DNA of 64,000 nt from Roseiarcus sp963784805 (lineage in GTDB: Bacteria > Pseudomonadota > Alphaproteobacteria > Rhizobiales > Beijerinckiaceae): assembly GCA_963784805.1 (NCBI GenBank), contig CAWASR010000008.1:372001-436000 (forward strand). Reading direction: 5' to 3'. The stretch's first letter is position 1; every line of letters begins with the position of its first letter. A program made the position numbers and the translations under genes. Below are positions 16,676 to 25,784 of this stretch, piece by piece. The notes under the pieces are model-generated. The model was not told the origin of the DNA and searched no databases. It saw only the letters and a program-made list of their open reading frames with translations.

Positions 16676-19504
16676 TCAGCCCTTTCGCTTCGCCGACGCC
16701 GTTTTCGTCGTCGTCGCGCTCCCGGCCGCCGGCTTCTTCGCCGCGGCCGGCTTGGCCTTGGCCGCCGGCGCCGCCTTCCGCGCCGCCGCCGTCTTCTTGC
16801 GTCCGGCGGCCGAGGGCGTCCCCTCGCGCTCGGCGATCAGATCCAGCGCCTGGGTCAGCGAAATCGAATCCGGCGCAATCGATTTCGGGATCGTCGCATT
16901 GACCTTGCCCCAGTTGACGTAAGGACCGAAGCGTCCGTCGCGCACCGTCACCGGCCCGCCGCTCGGGTGCTTGCCGAGGAGACGCCCGATGACGTTCCCG
17001 CCCGCCGCCTTGGCGGCGATCAGCGCCAGCGCCTCGTCGAGGCTGACGCTCGCCGGGTCGGATCCCTTGGGGAGAGTCGCGTTGACCTTGCCGTGATTGA
17101 CATAGGCGCCGAACCGGCCCTGCTTGACGCTGACCGACCCGCCCTCGGGGTGCTCGCCGAGAACGCGCCCCGCGCCGCCGCCGCCGAAGCGCGCGGCGCC
17201 GGCGCCGCTCTCCTTGGCGACGATGAGGTCGATCGCGCGATTGCCTCCGATCTCCAGCACGTCGTCGTCACGGCCGAGATTGGCGTAGGTCTTGCCGTGC
17301 TGCACGTAAGCCCCGTAACGCCCGATGCCGGCGAGGATCGGCTCGCCGCTCGCCGGATGACGCGCGACCTCGCGCGGCAGCGACAGGAGCGCCAGCGCCT
17401 TCTCGAGCGTCATGTCTTCGGGCTTGAGGCCGCGCGGGAGCGACGAGCGTTTGGGCTTCTCGCCTTCCCCCTGTTGCACATAGTCGCCGAAGCGGCCGGT
17501 GCGCAGGGTTATCTCGTCGCCGGTCTCGGGATCCTGGCCCAGGACGACGACGCCCGGCCGCTCGCCGCCGGCGCCATCGGCGCCGTTCGGCGACAGCACG
17601 CGCGTGAACTTGCACTCGGGATAATTCGCGCAGCCGATGAAGGCGCCGAACTTGCCGAGCTTCAGCGACAATTGCCCCTTGCCGCACAGCGGACAGAGCC
17701 GCGGATCGAGACCGTCGCCGCGCGCGGGAAAGATATGGGGGCCCAAAAGCTCATTGAGGCTGTCGAGGACCTGTCCGGTTCTCAGATCCTTGATGTCGCC
17801 CACGGCGCCGGAGAAATCGCTCCAGAAATCGCGCAGGAGCGCTTTCCAGTCGATCTCGCTGTTCGACACCTGGTCGAGCTTCTCCTCCAGATCGGCGGTG
17901 AAGTCGTAGCCGACATATTTGGCGAAGAAGGATTCGAGGAAGGCGGTCACCAGCCGGCCCTTGTCCTCAGGGAACAGGCGCTTCTTATCGAGCCGGACAT
18001 AGTCGCGATCCTTGAGCACCGCGATGGTCGAGGCATAGGTCGAAGGGCGCCCGATGCCGAGCTCCTCCATGCGCTTGACCAGCGTCGCCTCGGTGTAGCG
18101 CGGCGGCGGCTCGGTGAAGTGCTGGCTCGCCTCGATCCGCTCCCTGGCGAGCCGTTCGCCGTCGCGCATAGCCGGCAGGCGGCCAGAATCCTCATCCTCC
18201 TCGTCGTCGCGGCCCTCCTGGTAGAGCGCGAGGAAGCCGGGAAAGCGCACGACCTGGCCGCTGGCGCGAAAATCGAGCTTGCGCTTGCCGGCTTCAGCAA
18301 GAATGTCGACGGTGGTGCGCTCGAGTTCGGCGCTCTCCATCTGGCAGGCGATCGTGCGGTTCCAGATGAGTTCGTAGAGTTTGGCCTGTTCGGGCTCGAG
18401 ATGGCGCGCGAGGTCGCGCGGGCGGCGCGTCATGTCGGTCGGGCGGATCGCCTCGTGCGCCTCCTGCGCGTTCTTGGCCTTGGCGGTATATTTGCGCGGC
18501 GCGCCCGGCACGTAGTCGGCGCCGAAATCCTTGGCGATCACGCGGCGCGCGGCCGCGACCGCCTCGGGCGCGAGATCGACGCCGTCGGTGCGCATATAGG
18601 TGATGAGGCCGACCGCGCCGTCGCCGATGTCGACCCCTTCGTAGAGGCGCTGGGCGATCTGCATGGTGCGCGCCGGCGCGAGGCCGAGCTTGCGCGAGGC
18701 CTCCTGCTGCAAGGTGGACGTGGTGAAGGGCGCGTAGGGGTGGCGCTTGACCGGCTTCGACTCGACCGAAGCGACCGAGAACGCCGCTTTTTCCAGGGCC
18801 GCCTTGAAGGCCTCGGCCTCGGCGCCCGAGCCGACGTCGAGGCGGTTGATCTTCTTGCCGTCGGCGCCGACCAGACGGGCGGTGAACGGCGCGCCAGCTT
18901 CCGTCTTCAGATGGGCGACGATCGACCAGTATTCGCGCGAGACGAACCTCTCGATCTCGAGCTCGCGGTCGCAGATGATGCGCAAGGCGACCGACTGGAC
19001 CCGCCCGGCCGAGCGGGCGCCGGGAAGCTTTCGCCACAACACCGGCGAGAGGGTGAAGCCGACCAGATAATCGAGCGCGCGCCGCGCCTTATAGGCGTCG
19101 ACCAGCGCCTCGTCGATCTCGCGCGGATGGCGCATGGCCTCCTGAACCGCGTCCTTGGTGACGGCGTTGAACACCACGCGGTCGACGCGCTTGTCCTTGA
19201 GGAGCTTCTTACCCTTGAGAATTTCGTGGATGTGCCAGGAGATCGCCTCGCCCTCGCGGTCCGGGTCGGTCGCCAGAATCACCCGGTCGGCGTCCTTGAC
19301 CGCGCCGCCGATCTCGCTGAGCCGCTTGGCGGCCTTGCCGTCGACCTCCCAGCGCATCGCGAAATCGTCGTCCGGATCGACCGAGCCGTCCTTGGCCGCC
19401 AGATCCCGGACATGGCCGAAGGAGGCGTAGACGCCATAATCCTTGCCCAGATACTTGTTGATGGTCTTGGCCTTGGCGGGCGATTCGACGATCACAACTT
19501 TCAT
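16676..19504 (-). CDS. topA: DNA topoisomerase I (type IA)
   Basis: A 942-aa enzyme that relaxes negative supercoils. The TOPRIM domain opens the protein (MKVVIVESPAKAKTINKYLG) and carries the DxDxE-type site in ATDPDREGEA. The active-site tyrosine is Tyr303 in LITYMRTDG. A single four-cysteine zinc motif (CPLCG...GCANYPEC) follows the core, then several repeats of the form GRFGAYV-x-x-GK, the C-terminal DNA-binding repeats of proteobacterial TopA, and an Ala/Lys-rich tail (KKTAAARKAAPAAKAK...). Length is on the long side but usual for alphaproteobacteria. dprA, its frequent neighbour, is not present here. Confidence 0.96.
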   Translation of the reverse strand: MKVVIVESPAKAKTINKYLGKDYGVYASFGHVRDLAAKDGSVDPDDDFAMRWEVDGKAAKRLSEIGGAVKDADRVILATDPDREGEAISWHIHEILKGKKLLKDKRVDRVVFNAVTKDAVQEAMRHPREIDEALVDAYKARRALDYLVGFTLSPVLWRKLPGARSAGRVQSVALRIICDRELEIERFVSREYWSIVAHLKTEAGAPFTARLVGADGKKINRLDVGSGAEAEAFKAALEKAAFSVASVESKPVKRHPYAPFTTSTLQQEASRKLGLAPARTMQIAQRLYEGVDIGDGAVGLITYMRTDGVDLAPEAVAAARRVIAKDFGADYVPGAPRKYTAKAKNAQEAHEAIRPTDMTRRPRDLARHLEPEQAKLYELIWNRTIACQMESAELERTTVDILAEAGKRKLDFRASGQVVRFPGFLALYQEGRDDEEDEDSGRLPAMRDGERLARERIEASQHFTEPPPRYTEATLVKRMEELGIGRPSTYASTIAVLKDRDYVRLDKKRLFPEDKGRLVTAFLESFFAKYVGYDFTADLEEKLDQVSNSEIDWKALLRDFWSDFSGAVGDIKDLRTGQVLDSLNELLGPHIFPARGDGLDPRLCPLCGKGQLSLKLGKFGAFIGCANYPECKFTRVLSPNGADGAGGERPGVVVLGQDPETGDEITLRTGRFGDYVQQGEGEKPKRSSLPRGLKPEDMTLEKALALLSLPREVARHPASGEPILAGIGRYGAYVQHGKTYANLGRDDDVLEIGGNRAIDLIVAKESGAGAARFGGGGAGRVLGEHPEGGSVSVKQGRFGAYVNHGKVNATLPKGSDPASVSLDEALALIAAKAAGGNVIGRLLGKHPSGGPVTVRDGRFGPYVNWGKVNATIPKSIAPDSISLTQALDLIAEREGTPSAAGRKKTAAARKAAPAAKAKPAAAKKPAAGSATTTKTASAKRKG

Positions 19505-19660
19505 TCGGACAAATTCCTTCGACCGCGAGCCACGCCTTCGAGGGTGTGGCCCGGCCGTGCGATTCGATCAGGGCCGGGGGCCGTTAGGGCGCGGGATATG
19601 GAGACCAGGGGCCTCCGTGTCAAATGGCGTCCGAGCCGCTCTCGAACCGAGTCGAAGGCG

Positions 19661-21295
19661 CTATGGGGTCTGACGCAGGGCCCGCGGGGCCAATTCGGGG
19701 TACTCGGCCATCAGCTTCGCGAGCACGCCGTTGGTCCAGCCGAATCCGACCTGCAAGGCATATTCGCCGCCGACCCCGTCGGCGCCGCGCCCATCCAATC
19801 CCTGCTCGACATTGTACTTCTCGACCAGGACCCCCTCGGCGGCGAAGCCCTCGACATTGTCGCGGATCCAGCGGCCCGCGATCTCGCGCGCGAGATCGCG
19901 CTCGCCGTAGGCGTTGAGGCCCTCGACAGCCAGATATTGCAGCGGCGCCCAGCCGTTGGGCCGATCCCATTGCTGCCCGCTCATCGTCAGGGTCGTGCCG
20001 AGGCCGCCCGGCTCGAGCAGTCTCCGTCGCAGCGCGCCCGCGACCGCATGGGCCTGTTCCGGCGTCGCGACCCCGAAATACAGCGGGAGCACCGTCGCCG
20101 CCGACAAGGCGTCGCCTTGACGCCCCTCCCGCCAAAGGTAGTCGACGAAGAACCCCGCCTCAGCGTTCCACATCAGGCGGCGGATCGCGGCGGCCCGCTT
20201 GTCCGCGCGCGCCTGATAGCGCTGGGCGTCGTCCGGGTCGCCTTTGAGCCGATAGGCCTTGGCCAGGGTCTGTTCGAGATGCATCATCAGCGCATTGAGA
20301 TCGACCGGGGCGATGGCCGTCGTGCGGATCGTCCACAGATCCTTGCCGTCTGCGAGCCAGCGCGAACTGAAATCCCATCCGCTCTCGCCGCCGGCGCGCA
20401 AATCCCGATAGACCTCGGCGGCCGGCCGGTTGGCGCGTCGCGCTGTTTCGACGTCCTCCCGATAGGATTCGTCGCGAGGCGCCGCCCGGTCGTCCCAGTA
20501 GCGATTGAGCAGCGTCCCGTCGGCAAGGCGCAGCGCATGTCGGTGGGCCGATCCGGCGGCAAGGCCGTCCGCGCCGTCCATCCAGTAGTCGTATTCGGCC
20601 TGCAACTCCGGAAGATAGCGGATCAGGACCTCGTGCCCTTCGTGAGCGGCGATGAGTTCGACCATGCAGGAAAAGAACGGAGGCTGGGAACGGCTCAGAT
20701 AGTAGCTGCGGTTGCCGTTGGGCATGTGGCCGTAGCGGTCGATCAGCGATGCGACGTTCTCGAGCATGTCGCGCGCGAGCGCATGCTTGCCGTCCTGCTC
20801 CAGGCCCAGCATGACGAAATAGCTGTCCCAATAATAGATTTCGCGGAACCTTCCGCCCGGGACGACGTAGGGCAGGCTCAACGGCAGCAGCGAGGAAAAC
20901 GGCTCGACCGGGTCGGGCTCGCGCCGCAACACGCGCCACATGTCCATGATGTAGTCGTGAACGCTTTGATCCGGGCGTGGCCGGTAATCGTTGAAATGAC
21001 GCGGCGGCTGCGCAAAATGGCGGTCGACAAAGGCCCTCAGATCGAATCCCGGCAACTGCTTGCGCCGTTGGTAATCCGCCATCACTTGCGCCGGCGGCCC
21101 GTCCGGAATGGCGTCCGCGAAAGTCTTTTGGTCCGGGAAAAGACTTGCCATCTCGACCGCGCGGTAGAGTTCGCCGAACTCGACCGAAGGCGGCTCGGGC
21201 GGCGCCGTCGAGAATGCGACGGCGAGACTCTGGAAGACGAGGGAAAAGGCAAAGAGCCCGGCGGCCAGGGCGGAACGGCGGTTGACGAAGCGCAA
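19661..21295 (-). CDS. treA: Periplasmic trehalase (GH37)
   Basis: A 544-aa glycosidase that splits trehalose into two glucose molecules. Both family-37 signatures are present: PGGRFREIYYWDSYFVMLGL and QWDRPNGWAPLQYL. The N-terminus is a signal peptide (RRSALAAGLFAFSLVFQSLAVA), so it acts in the periplasm. I take the TTG at 21295 as start because AGAGGAG sits five bases upstream and the signal peptide then has normal shape; the frame is open to 21367. Length is close to E. coli TreA (565 aa). It allows use of external trehalose or recycling of leaked osmoprotectant. Confidence 0.92.
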   Translation of the reverse strand: MRFVNRRSALAAGLFAFSLVFQSLAVAFSTAPPEPPSVEFGELYRAVEMASLFPDQKTFADAIPDGPPAQVMADYQRRKQLPGFDLRAFVDRHFAQPPRHFNDYRPRPDQSVHDYIMDMWRVLRREPDPVEPFSSLLPLSLPYVVPGGRFREIYYWDSYFVMLGLEQDGKHALARDMLENVASLIDRYGHMPNGNRSYYLSRSQPPFFSCMVELIAAHEGHEVLIRYLPELQAEYDYWMDGADGLAAGSAHRHALRLADGTLLNRYWDDRAAPRDESYREDVETARRANRPAAEVYRDLRAGGESGWDFSSRWLADGKDLWTIRTTAIAPVDLNALMMHLEQTLAKAYRLKGDPDDAQRYQARADKRAAAIRRLMWNAEAGFFVDYLWREGRQGDALSAATVLPLYFGVATPEQAHAVAGALRRRLLEPGGLGTTLTMSGQQWDRPNGWAPLQYLAVEGLNAYGERDLAREIAGRWIRDNVEGFAAEGVLVEKYNVEQGLDGRGADGVGGEYALQVGFGWTNGVLAKLMAEYPELAPRALRQTP

Positions 21296-21495
21296 GGGGA
21301 CTCCTCTTTGTCGACCGGCAGGAATGATAGAGAACAAACTCGCCGGGGGCGAGAATCGCGTCGTCAAGGACGGAGCGCCCAGAGGCGATATTCAGGAATG
21401 GCGGCCGGGCAGGCGCCCGCCGATCGTTGCGCAAGGCGTCGCGCGCATGCGAAAACGGCGGCCTCCTCTCTTCTCGTCCCGACACAGGATGCGCC

Positions 21496-22362
21496 ATGCC
21501 AGCCGACCGACCCTCGAAGGATTCCAAGCCCGTCTGGTTCATCACCGGCTGTTCCACCGGCTTCGGGCGGGAGTTGTCGAAAATCCTGCTGTCGCGCGGC
21601 TATCGGGCCGTGGTGACGGCGCGCGATCCGGCGAAAGTCGCCGATCTGGTCGAAGGCCATGGCGACCAGGCGCTGGCGCTGGCGCTCGACGTCGAGAAAC
21701 AGCCGCAGATCGACGCGGCGGTGGAGGCCGCGCATAAGCGCTTCGGCCGCATCGACGTCCTCGTCAACAACGCCGGCTACGGCTATCTCGCGGCGATCGA
21801 GGAGGGCGAGGACGCCGACATCCGCGCCATGTTCGAGACCAATTTCTTCGGCCTCGCCGCGCTGACCCGCGCCGTTCTGCCGATCATGAGGGCGCAGAAA
21901 TCGGGCGCGATCGTCAACGTCTCCTCGATGGGCGGCTTCATCGGCTTTCCCGGCTCCGGCTATTACGCGGCGACCAAGTTCGCGGTCGAAGGCCTGTCGG
22001 AATCGCTCTCCAAGGAGGTCGCGCCGTTCGGGATCAAGGTCGTCATCGTCGAGCCGGGGCCGTTCCGCACCGACTGGGCCGGCCGCTCGCTGAAAACGCC
22101 GAAGCGTCCGATCGAGGCCTACGCGGAGACCGCCATCGCGCGCCGGCGCCAGACCCAGGGCTACAGCGGCTCCCAGCCCGGCGATCCCGTGCGCGGGGCC
22201 GAGGCGATCATCGCCGCGGTCGAAGCGCCCGATCCGCCGCTGAGGCTGGTGCTCGGCAGCTTCGCCTATGACGCGATGGGGGCCGAGCTCGAGGCCGTGC
22301 GCAAGGAATACGCGGCGGGCGAGAGGATCGCGCGCGGCGCGGACTATCCGAAGGGCGGCTGA
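21496..22362 (+). CDS. Short-chain dehydrogenase/reductase
   Basis: A 288-aa classical SDR: cofactor motif FITGCSTGFGREL near the N-terminus, NNAGYG in the middle, and the catalytic serine and tyrosine in NVSSMGG and YYAATKFAVEG. The C-terminal part matches the common 'oxidoreductase' SDR group of unknown substrate. AGGA precedes the ATG at 21496. It is followed by pyrB on the same strand about 65 bases on; a hairpin GGGGCG-CCTT-CGCCCC at 22370-22385 lies between. Confidence 0.87.
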   Translation: MPADRPSKDSKPVWFITGCSTGFGRELSKILLSRGYRAVVTARDPAKVADLVEGHGDQALALALDVEKQPQIDAAVEAAHKRFGRIDVLVNNAGYGYLAAIEEGEDADIRAMFETNFFGLAALTRAVLPIMRAQKSGAIVNVSSMGGFIGFPGSGYYAATKFAVEGLSESLSKEVAPFGIKVVIVEPGPFRTDWAGRSLKTPKRPIEAYAETAIARRRQTQGYSGSQPGDPVRGAEAIIAAVEAPDPPLRLVLGSFAYDAMGAELEAVRKEYAAGERIARGADYPKGG

Positions 22363-22426
22363 GGGCGGCGGGGCGCCTTCGCCCCATTGCCGGCCGCCCG
22401 ACCGTCGCCTATAGGCTCACGGCCCG

Positions 22427-23377
22427 ATGCCGTCCGCTCCGTCTCCACCCGTCTTCGCCCAGCGCCATCTGCTCGGCATCGAGCATCTGTCGCGCGAGGA
22501 GATCTTGGCGCTGATCGATCTTGCCGACGAGGCGGTGGCGGTTTCGCGTCAGCTCGAGAAGAAGCGCTCGGTGTTGCGCGGGCGCACCCAGATCAACCTG
22601 TTCTTCGAGGCCTCGACCCGCACCCAGTCCTCGTTCGAGCTCGCCGGCAAAAGGCTCGGCGCCGACGTGATGAACATGGCGGTCGGGGCCTCCAGCGTCA
22701 AAAAGGGCGAGACCCTGATCGACACCGCAATGACGCTCAACGCCATGCGGCCCGACATTCTGGTCGTGCGCCATCATCAGGCGGGGGCGGTGTCGCTGCT
22801 GGCGCGAAAAGTGGACTGCTCGGTCATCAACGCCGGCGACGGCGCGCACGAGCATCCGACCCAGGCGCTGCTCGACGCGCTGACCATCCGCCGCAATCTC
22901 GGCCGCATCGAGGGCCTGACCGTCGCGATCTGCGGCGACATCCTGCATTCGCGGGTCGCGCGGTCGAACATCCTGCTGCTCGGCAAGCTCGGCGCCTACG
23001 TGCGGGTCGTCGGCCCCTCGACCCTGATGCCGGCAGGGGTCGAGCGGATGGGGGTCGAGGTCGCCCATGACATGCGCTCCGGCCTCGAGGGCGCCGACAT
23101 CGTGATGATGCTGCGCCTGCAGCGCGAGCGCATGAGCGGCGCCTACGTGCCCTCGGCCAGGGAATATTTCCGCTATTTCGGGCTCGACGAGGAAAAGCTC
23201 AGGCATGCCAAGCCCGGCGCGCTGGTGATGCATCCGGGACCGATGAACCGGGGCGTCGAGATCGACACGATCATCGCCGACGGCGCGCAGTCGCTGATCC
23301 GCGAACAGGTCGAAATGGGGGTCGCGGTGCGCATGGCGGTTCTGGAGGCGCTGGCGAGGAACCTGCCCAACGGCTGA
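22427..23377 (+). CDS. pyrB: Aspartate carbamoyltransferase catalytic subunit
   Basis: A 316-aa enzyme that joins carbamoyl phosphate and aspartate in the second step of pyrimidine synthesis. The carbamoyl-phosphate loop FFEASTRTQSSFE is present, with HPTQALLDALTI and the C-terminal LVMHPGPMNRGVEI. Length matches the class. In many alphaproteobacteria pyrB is followed by pyrC; here the next gene is on the opposite strand and unrelated. Confidence 0.96.
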   Translation: MPSAPSPPVFAQRHLLGIEHLSREEILALIDLADEAVAVSRQLEKKRSVLRGRTQINLFFEASTRTQSSFELAGKRLGADVMNMAVGASSVKKGETLIDTAMTLNAMRPDILVVRHHQAGAVSLLARKVDCSVINAGDGAHEHPTQALLDALTIRRNLGRIEGLTVAICGDILHSRVARSNILLLGKLGAYVRVVGPSTLMPAGVERMGVEVAHDMRSGLEGADIVMMLRLQRERMSGAYVPSAREYFRYFGLDEEKLRHAKPGALVMHPGPMNRGVEIDTIIADGAQSLIREQVEMGVAVRMAVLEALARNLPNG

Positions 23378-23417
23378 TTCGAGGATGGGAAGGCGGGGTC
23401 CCGCGAGGCGGACGGCG

Positions 23418-24227
23418 TCAAAAAGAACACGAAGCGTCGAGAAAGTCCTCAGCCGACAATTGGTCGTCCGGACCGGCAGGGTCGTTTTGCCCGGCGAGGA
23501 GAACAAATCCGCCGCGCCCGTCGGCAAGGTCGATCCCCGCGGCGACGATCATCAGCCGCGACCGGCCTGCGCTCAGTTCAGGCCCCTCGGCGGCCAGACG
23601 AAACGGATTGACGCCGGCGAGGGTCTCCTGATCGACGCGACGACCCCAGAATCCCGGGTTGTGGAGCGGCGCTCCCAGGTCCATTGACCCGCCGATTCGA
23701 ACCCAGCCGTTGTCGGGCAGCTCCGGCGCGAGAGCCTGAAGCGTCCGTTTCGCCCACGAAGTAAGGCATCCGATATGGATATGGAGCTGGTCCTGGCTTC
23801 GCGTCAGGCGTGAATTGACGGCGAGCGCGACGTCTGCGCGCCCGAGCGGCTTCCGATGCGCCTTCGACAGGAAGGCGCGGGCGTTCCAGGCGTCCTCGAA
23901 ATAGTTGGGCGCTCCCTGAGACTGAAGCGACGGATCCTCGACCCCGACGATTTTTCTTGTCGGCGTCAGAATGATGTCCGGCCTCACCAGCGGCGGCCGC
24001 AGGACGACATAGCCGCGCTCGGCGCCGCCGGACAGATCGACTTTGAGACAGGGAAAGGCCGCGCCGGTCAGAGCGTGGTTGGCGACACAGGTCTGAACGA
24101 CCTTCCAAAGCGCCCCACGGCCCGCATTGGCCACGCCTGCGCGCGCGGCGAACGCGAACGTGACGGCGGCCAACATTACGGCGACTATTCTCGACAAGTC
24201 CCAACCATTTTCAGCGCCCCTGCTCAT
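23418..24227 (-). CDS. cdh: CDP-diacylglycerol pyrophosphatase
   Basis: A 269-aa membrane-anchored HIT-like hydrolase that splits CDP-diacylglycerol into CMP and phosphatidate. The N-terminal segment RIVAVMLAAVTFAFAARAG is a signal anchor. The HIT-like catalytic stretch QDQLHIHIGCL is visible, and GPDILLTPTRKIVGVEDP-like sequence (here RPDIILTPTRKIVGVEDP) matches the E. coli Cdh pattern. I use ATG 24227; a GTG at 24272 would add 15 residues. It is a single gene on the minus strand. Confidence 0.85.
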   Translation of the reverse strand: MSRGAENGWDLSRIVAVMLAAVTFAFAARAGVANAGRGALWKVVQTCVANHALTGAAFPCLKVDLSGGAERGYVVLRPPLVRPDIILTPTRKIVGVEDPSLQSQGAPNYFEDAWNARAFLSKAHRKPLGRADVALAVNSRLTRSQDQLHIHIGCLTSWAKRTLQALAPELPDNGWVRIGGSMDLGAPLHNPGFWGRRVDQETLAGVNPFRLAAEGPELSAGRSRLMIVAAGIDLADGRGGFVLLAGQNDPAGPDDQLSAEDFLDASCSF

Positions 24228-24374
24228 GTGCGCGCAAGACCCTTCAGCGACGGATAGCGATTTAACGGTCACTGAAAGTAGGGGGCATATGCGGCGGAAT
24301 CCAGTCTCGGCGCAATAGGACGCCGCCCGCGGGGCGCGGTCGGCGTCCTTTCGGCAGGCCGGTCGGCGGTTGGG

Positions 24375-24902
24375 TCAGGCAGGGCAAGGCGCCCGGCGGG
24401 CTTCCGGCGCCGCACGGCGAAACCGCCGGCCCGTGAGCGCGAGGCCGGCAAGGCCGAGCGTCATCATCGCCGCGGTCGAGATTTCAGCGGCCGGGGCGGC
24501 GGAGGCGTCAGGCTCGAAACTTGCCTGAAAAGCGACATACGGACCGTCCTGAAAGTCCGCCCCCGGGTCGAAACCCGCATCCGTCGCCAACAAGCCGGCG
24601 TCGGTAAAGTCGAGGCCCCTGAGGCTGAACAGGGAGAGATCCGGCGCTGCGGCCGAGGGCTCGGCGCAGGCGTCGCAACGCGCGCTCGCAGGTTGTGGAT
24701 GGGTTGGCGTCGCCGCGGCTGGGACGGTCGGCTTCGCGGGAGTTTTGGCCGAATCGGCGTATTGCTCGACGTCGCCGATCAATGTCCTCGCCCGATTCGC
24801 ATAAAGGGAATGCGCGCTCATGGGCCAAAAGGCGGCCCCCGCGGCGACCGCCGCCGCCGCCGCCGCCAGCGCGACGGCTGAACTTCGAACGTTTCTGCTC
24901 AC
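24375..24902 (-). CDS. Secreted protein with a PEP-CTERM-like C-terminal anchor
   Basis: A 175-aa protein of unknown function starting at GTG 24902, with AAGGGGGAA upstream. An N-terminal signal (SSAVALAAAAAAVAAGAAFW) leads into a low-complexity Pro/Ala linker and a central CDACAEP pair of cysteines. The C-terminus, PAAEISTAAMMTLGLAGLALTGRRFRR, has the layout of a PEP-CTERM exosortase target (short motif, membrane helix, arginine cluster), but the PEP motif itself has become AAE. A true PEP-CTERM protein is at 44670. No exosortase gene is in the window. Function unknown. Confidence 0.55.
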   Translation of the reverse strand: MSRNVRSSAVALAAAAAAVAAGAAFWPMSAHSLYANRARTLIGDVEQYADSAKTPAKPTVPAAATPTHPQPASARCDACAEPSAAAPDLSLFSLRGLDFTDAGLLATDAGFDPGADFQDGPYVAFQASFEPDASAAPAAEISTAAMMTLGLAGLALTGRRFRRAAPEARRAPCPA

Positions 24903-25146
24903 GCCATTCCCCCTTGGTTGAAAACTCAGTAAAGCGCCTGCCGCCGCGTCGATCGAGAGACTGAGGTCGGCGCCATTTACGAGTTGTGAATCTCCGGGAG
25001 ATTGACTTTAGATAACCTAACGCCTCGTCTTGGTTATCAATAAGAAATATGAAAGGAAACCGCTGCCTTTGTACTGACGCGACGGAAACGCCCCGCGCGA
25101 CGCCCCTTTCGCTCGGATCGGATTCAAGCCGCGGCGGCGCCTCGGT

Positions 25147-25784
25147 TCAGGCGGAGACGAGGCCGCTCGCCTGGGCCAGGCTCTTCAGATAGGGAACGCC
25201 GACCTTCAGCACTTCCTCCGCCCCGCTCGCGACCGGCCGCCAGACCGACAGCGCCGCGGCGAGCTGCGGCATCGAAGTGACAAAGGACTCCATCACCAGG
25301 TCGCCGGAAAAGCGCGCGCCCTTGAGCGCGGTCATCACCTCGCGCCAGTGGACGTTGCCCGAGCCCGGAACGCCGCGGTCGCTCTCCGAAAGATGGACAT
25401 ACCGCACGCGCCCGCCGCCGTCGGCGAGCGCGTCGGCGAAGCTCTTTTCCTCGATGTTGGCGTGGTAGGTGTCGAGGTGGATCAGCATCGCCGGTTCGTC
25501 GATGCGATCGATCAGCGCCATGGTCTGGCGGGCGGTGTTGAGGAGATGGGTCTCGTAGCGGTTGCAGGCCTCGAGGCCGAGCGTCATGCCGTAGTCGGAG
25601 GCGCGTCTGGCGATCGGCTTCAGCGCTCGCGCGATCGCGTCGTACTCCGCTTCGGTCGGCGCCGCCCCGGAACGATCTCGACCACCTGGAGGCCGTGACG
25701 CGCGCATTCGCTGACGCTTTTTTCCGCGCCCTCGCGGGTTCAGGCGGAGGTCCAGAGGCTGGAGTGCATGCCGAATCGGATCAT
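25147..25784 (-). pseudogene. Sugar 3-epimerase (tagatose/psicose epimerase type), disrupted
   Basis: The gene starts well, with AGGAG and an ATG at 25784 overlapping the ABC ATPase stop (ATGA). It reads MIRFGMHSSLWTSA and then hits TGA at 25742-25740, where relatives have a tryptophan. The same frame continues TREGAEKSVSECARHGLQVVEI, then jumps frame near 25668 to RSGAAPTEAEYDAIARALKPIARR and the rest of the domain, including LIHLDTYHANIEEK and HLSESDRGVPGSGN. Relatives are about 290 aa; about 75 residues are missing at the junction. So it carries one nonsense change plus an out-of-frame internal deletion, and cannot make a full enzyme. Confidence 0.85.

Noticed and set aside
16574..21616. 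1680-codon open frame on the + strand across topA and treA
   Set aside because: It is antisense to two well-recognised genes, its translation is Arg/Ala/Asp-rich without domains, and such long shadow frames are expected in GC-rich DNA with strong third-position bias.
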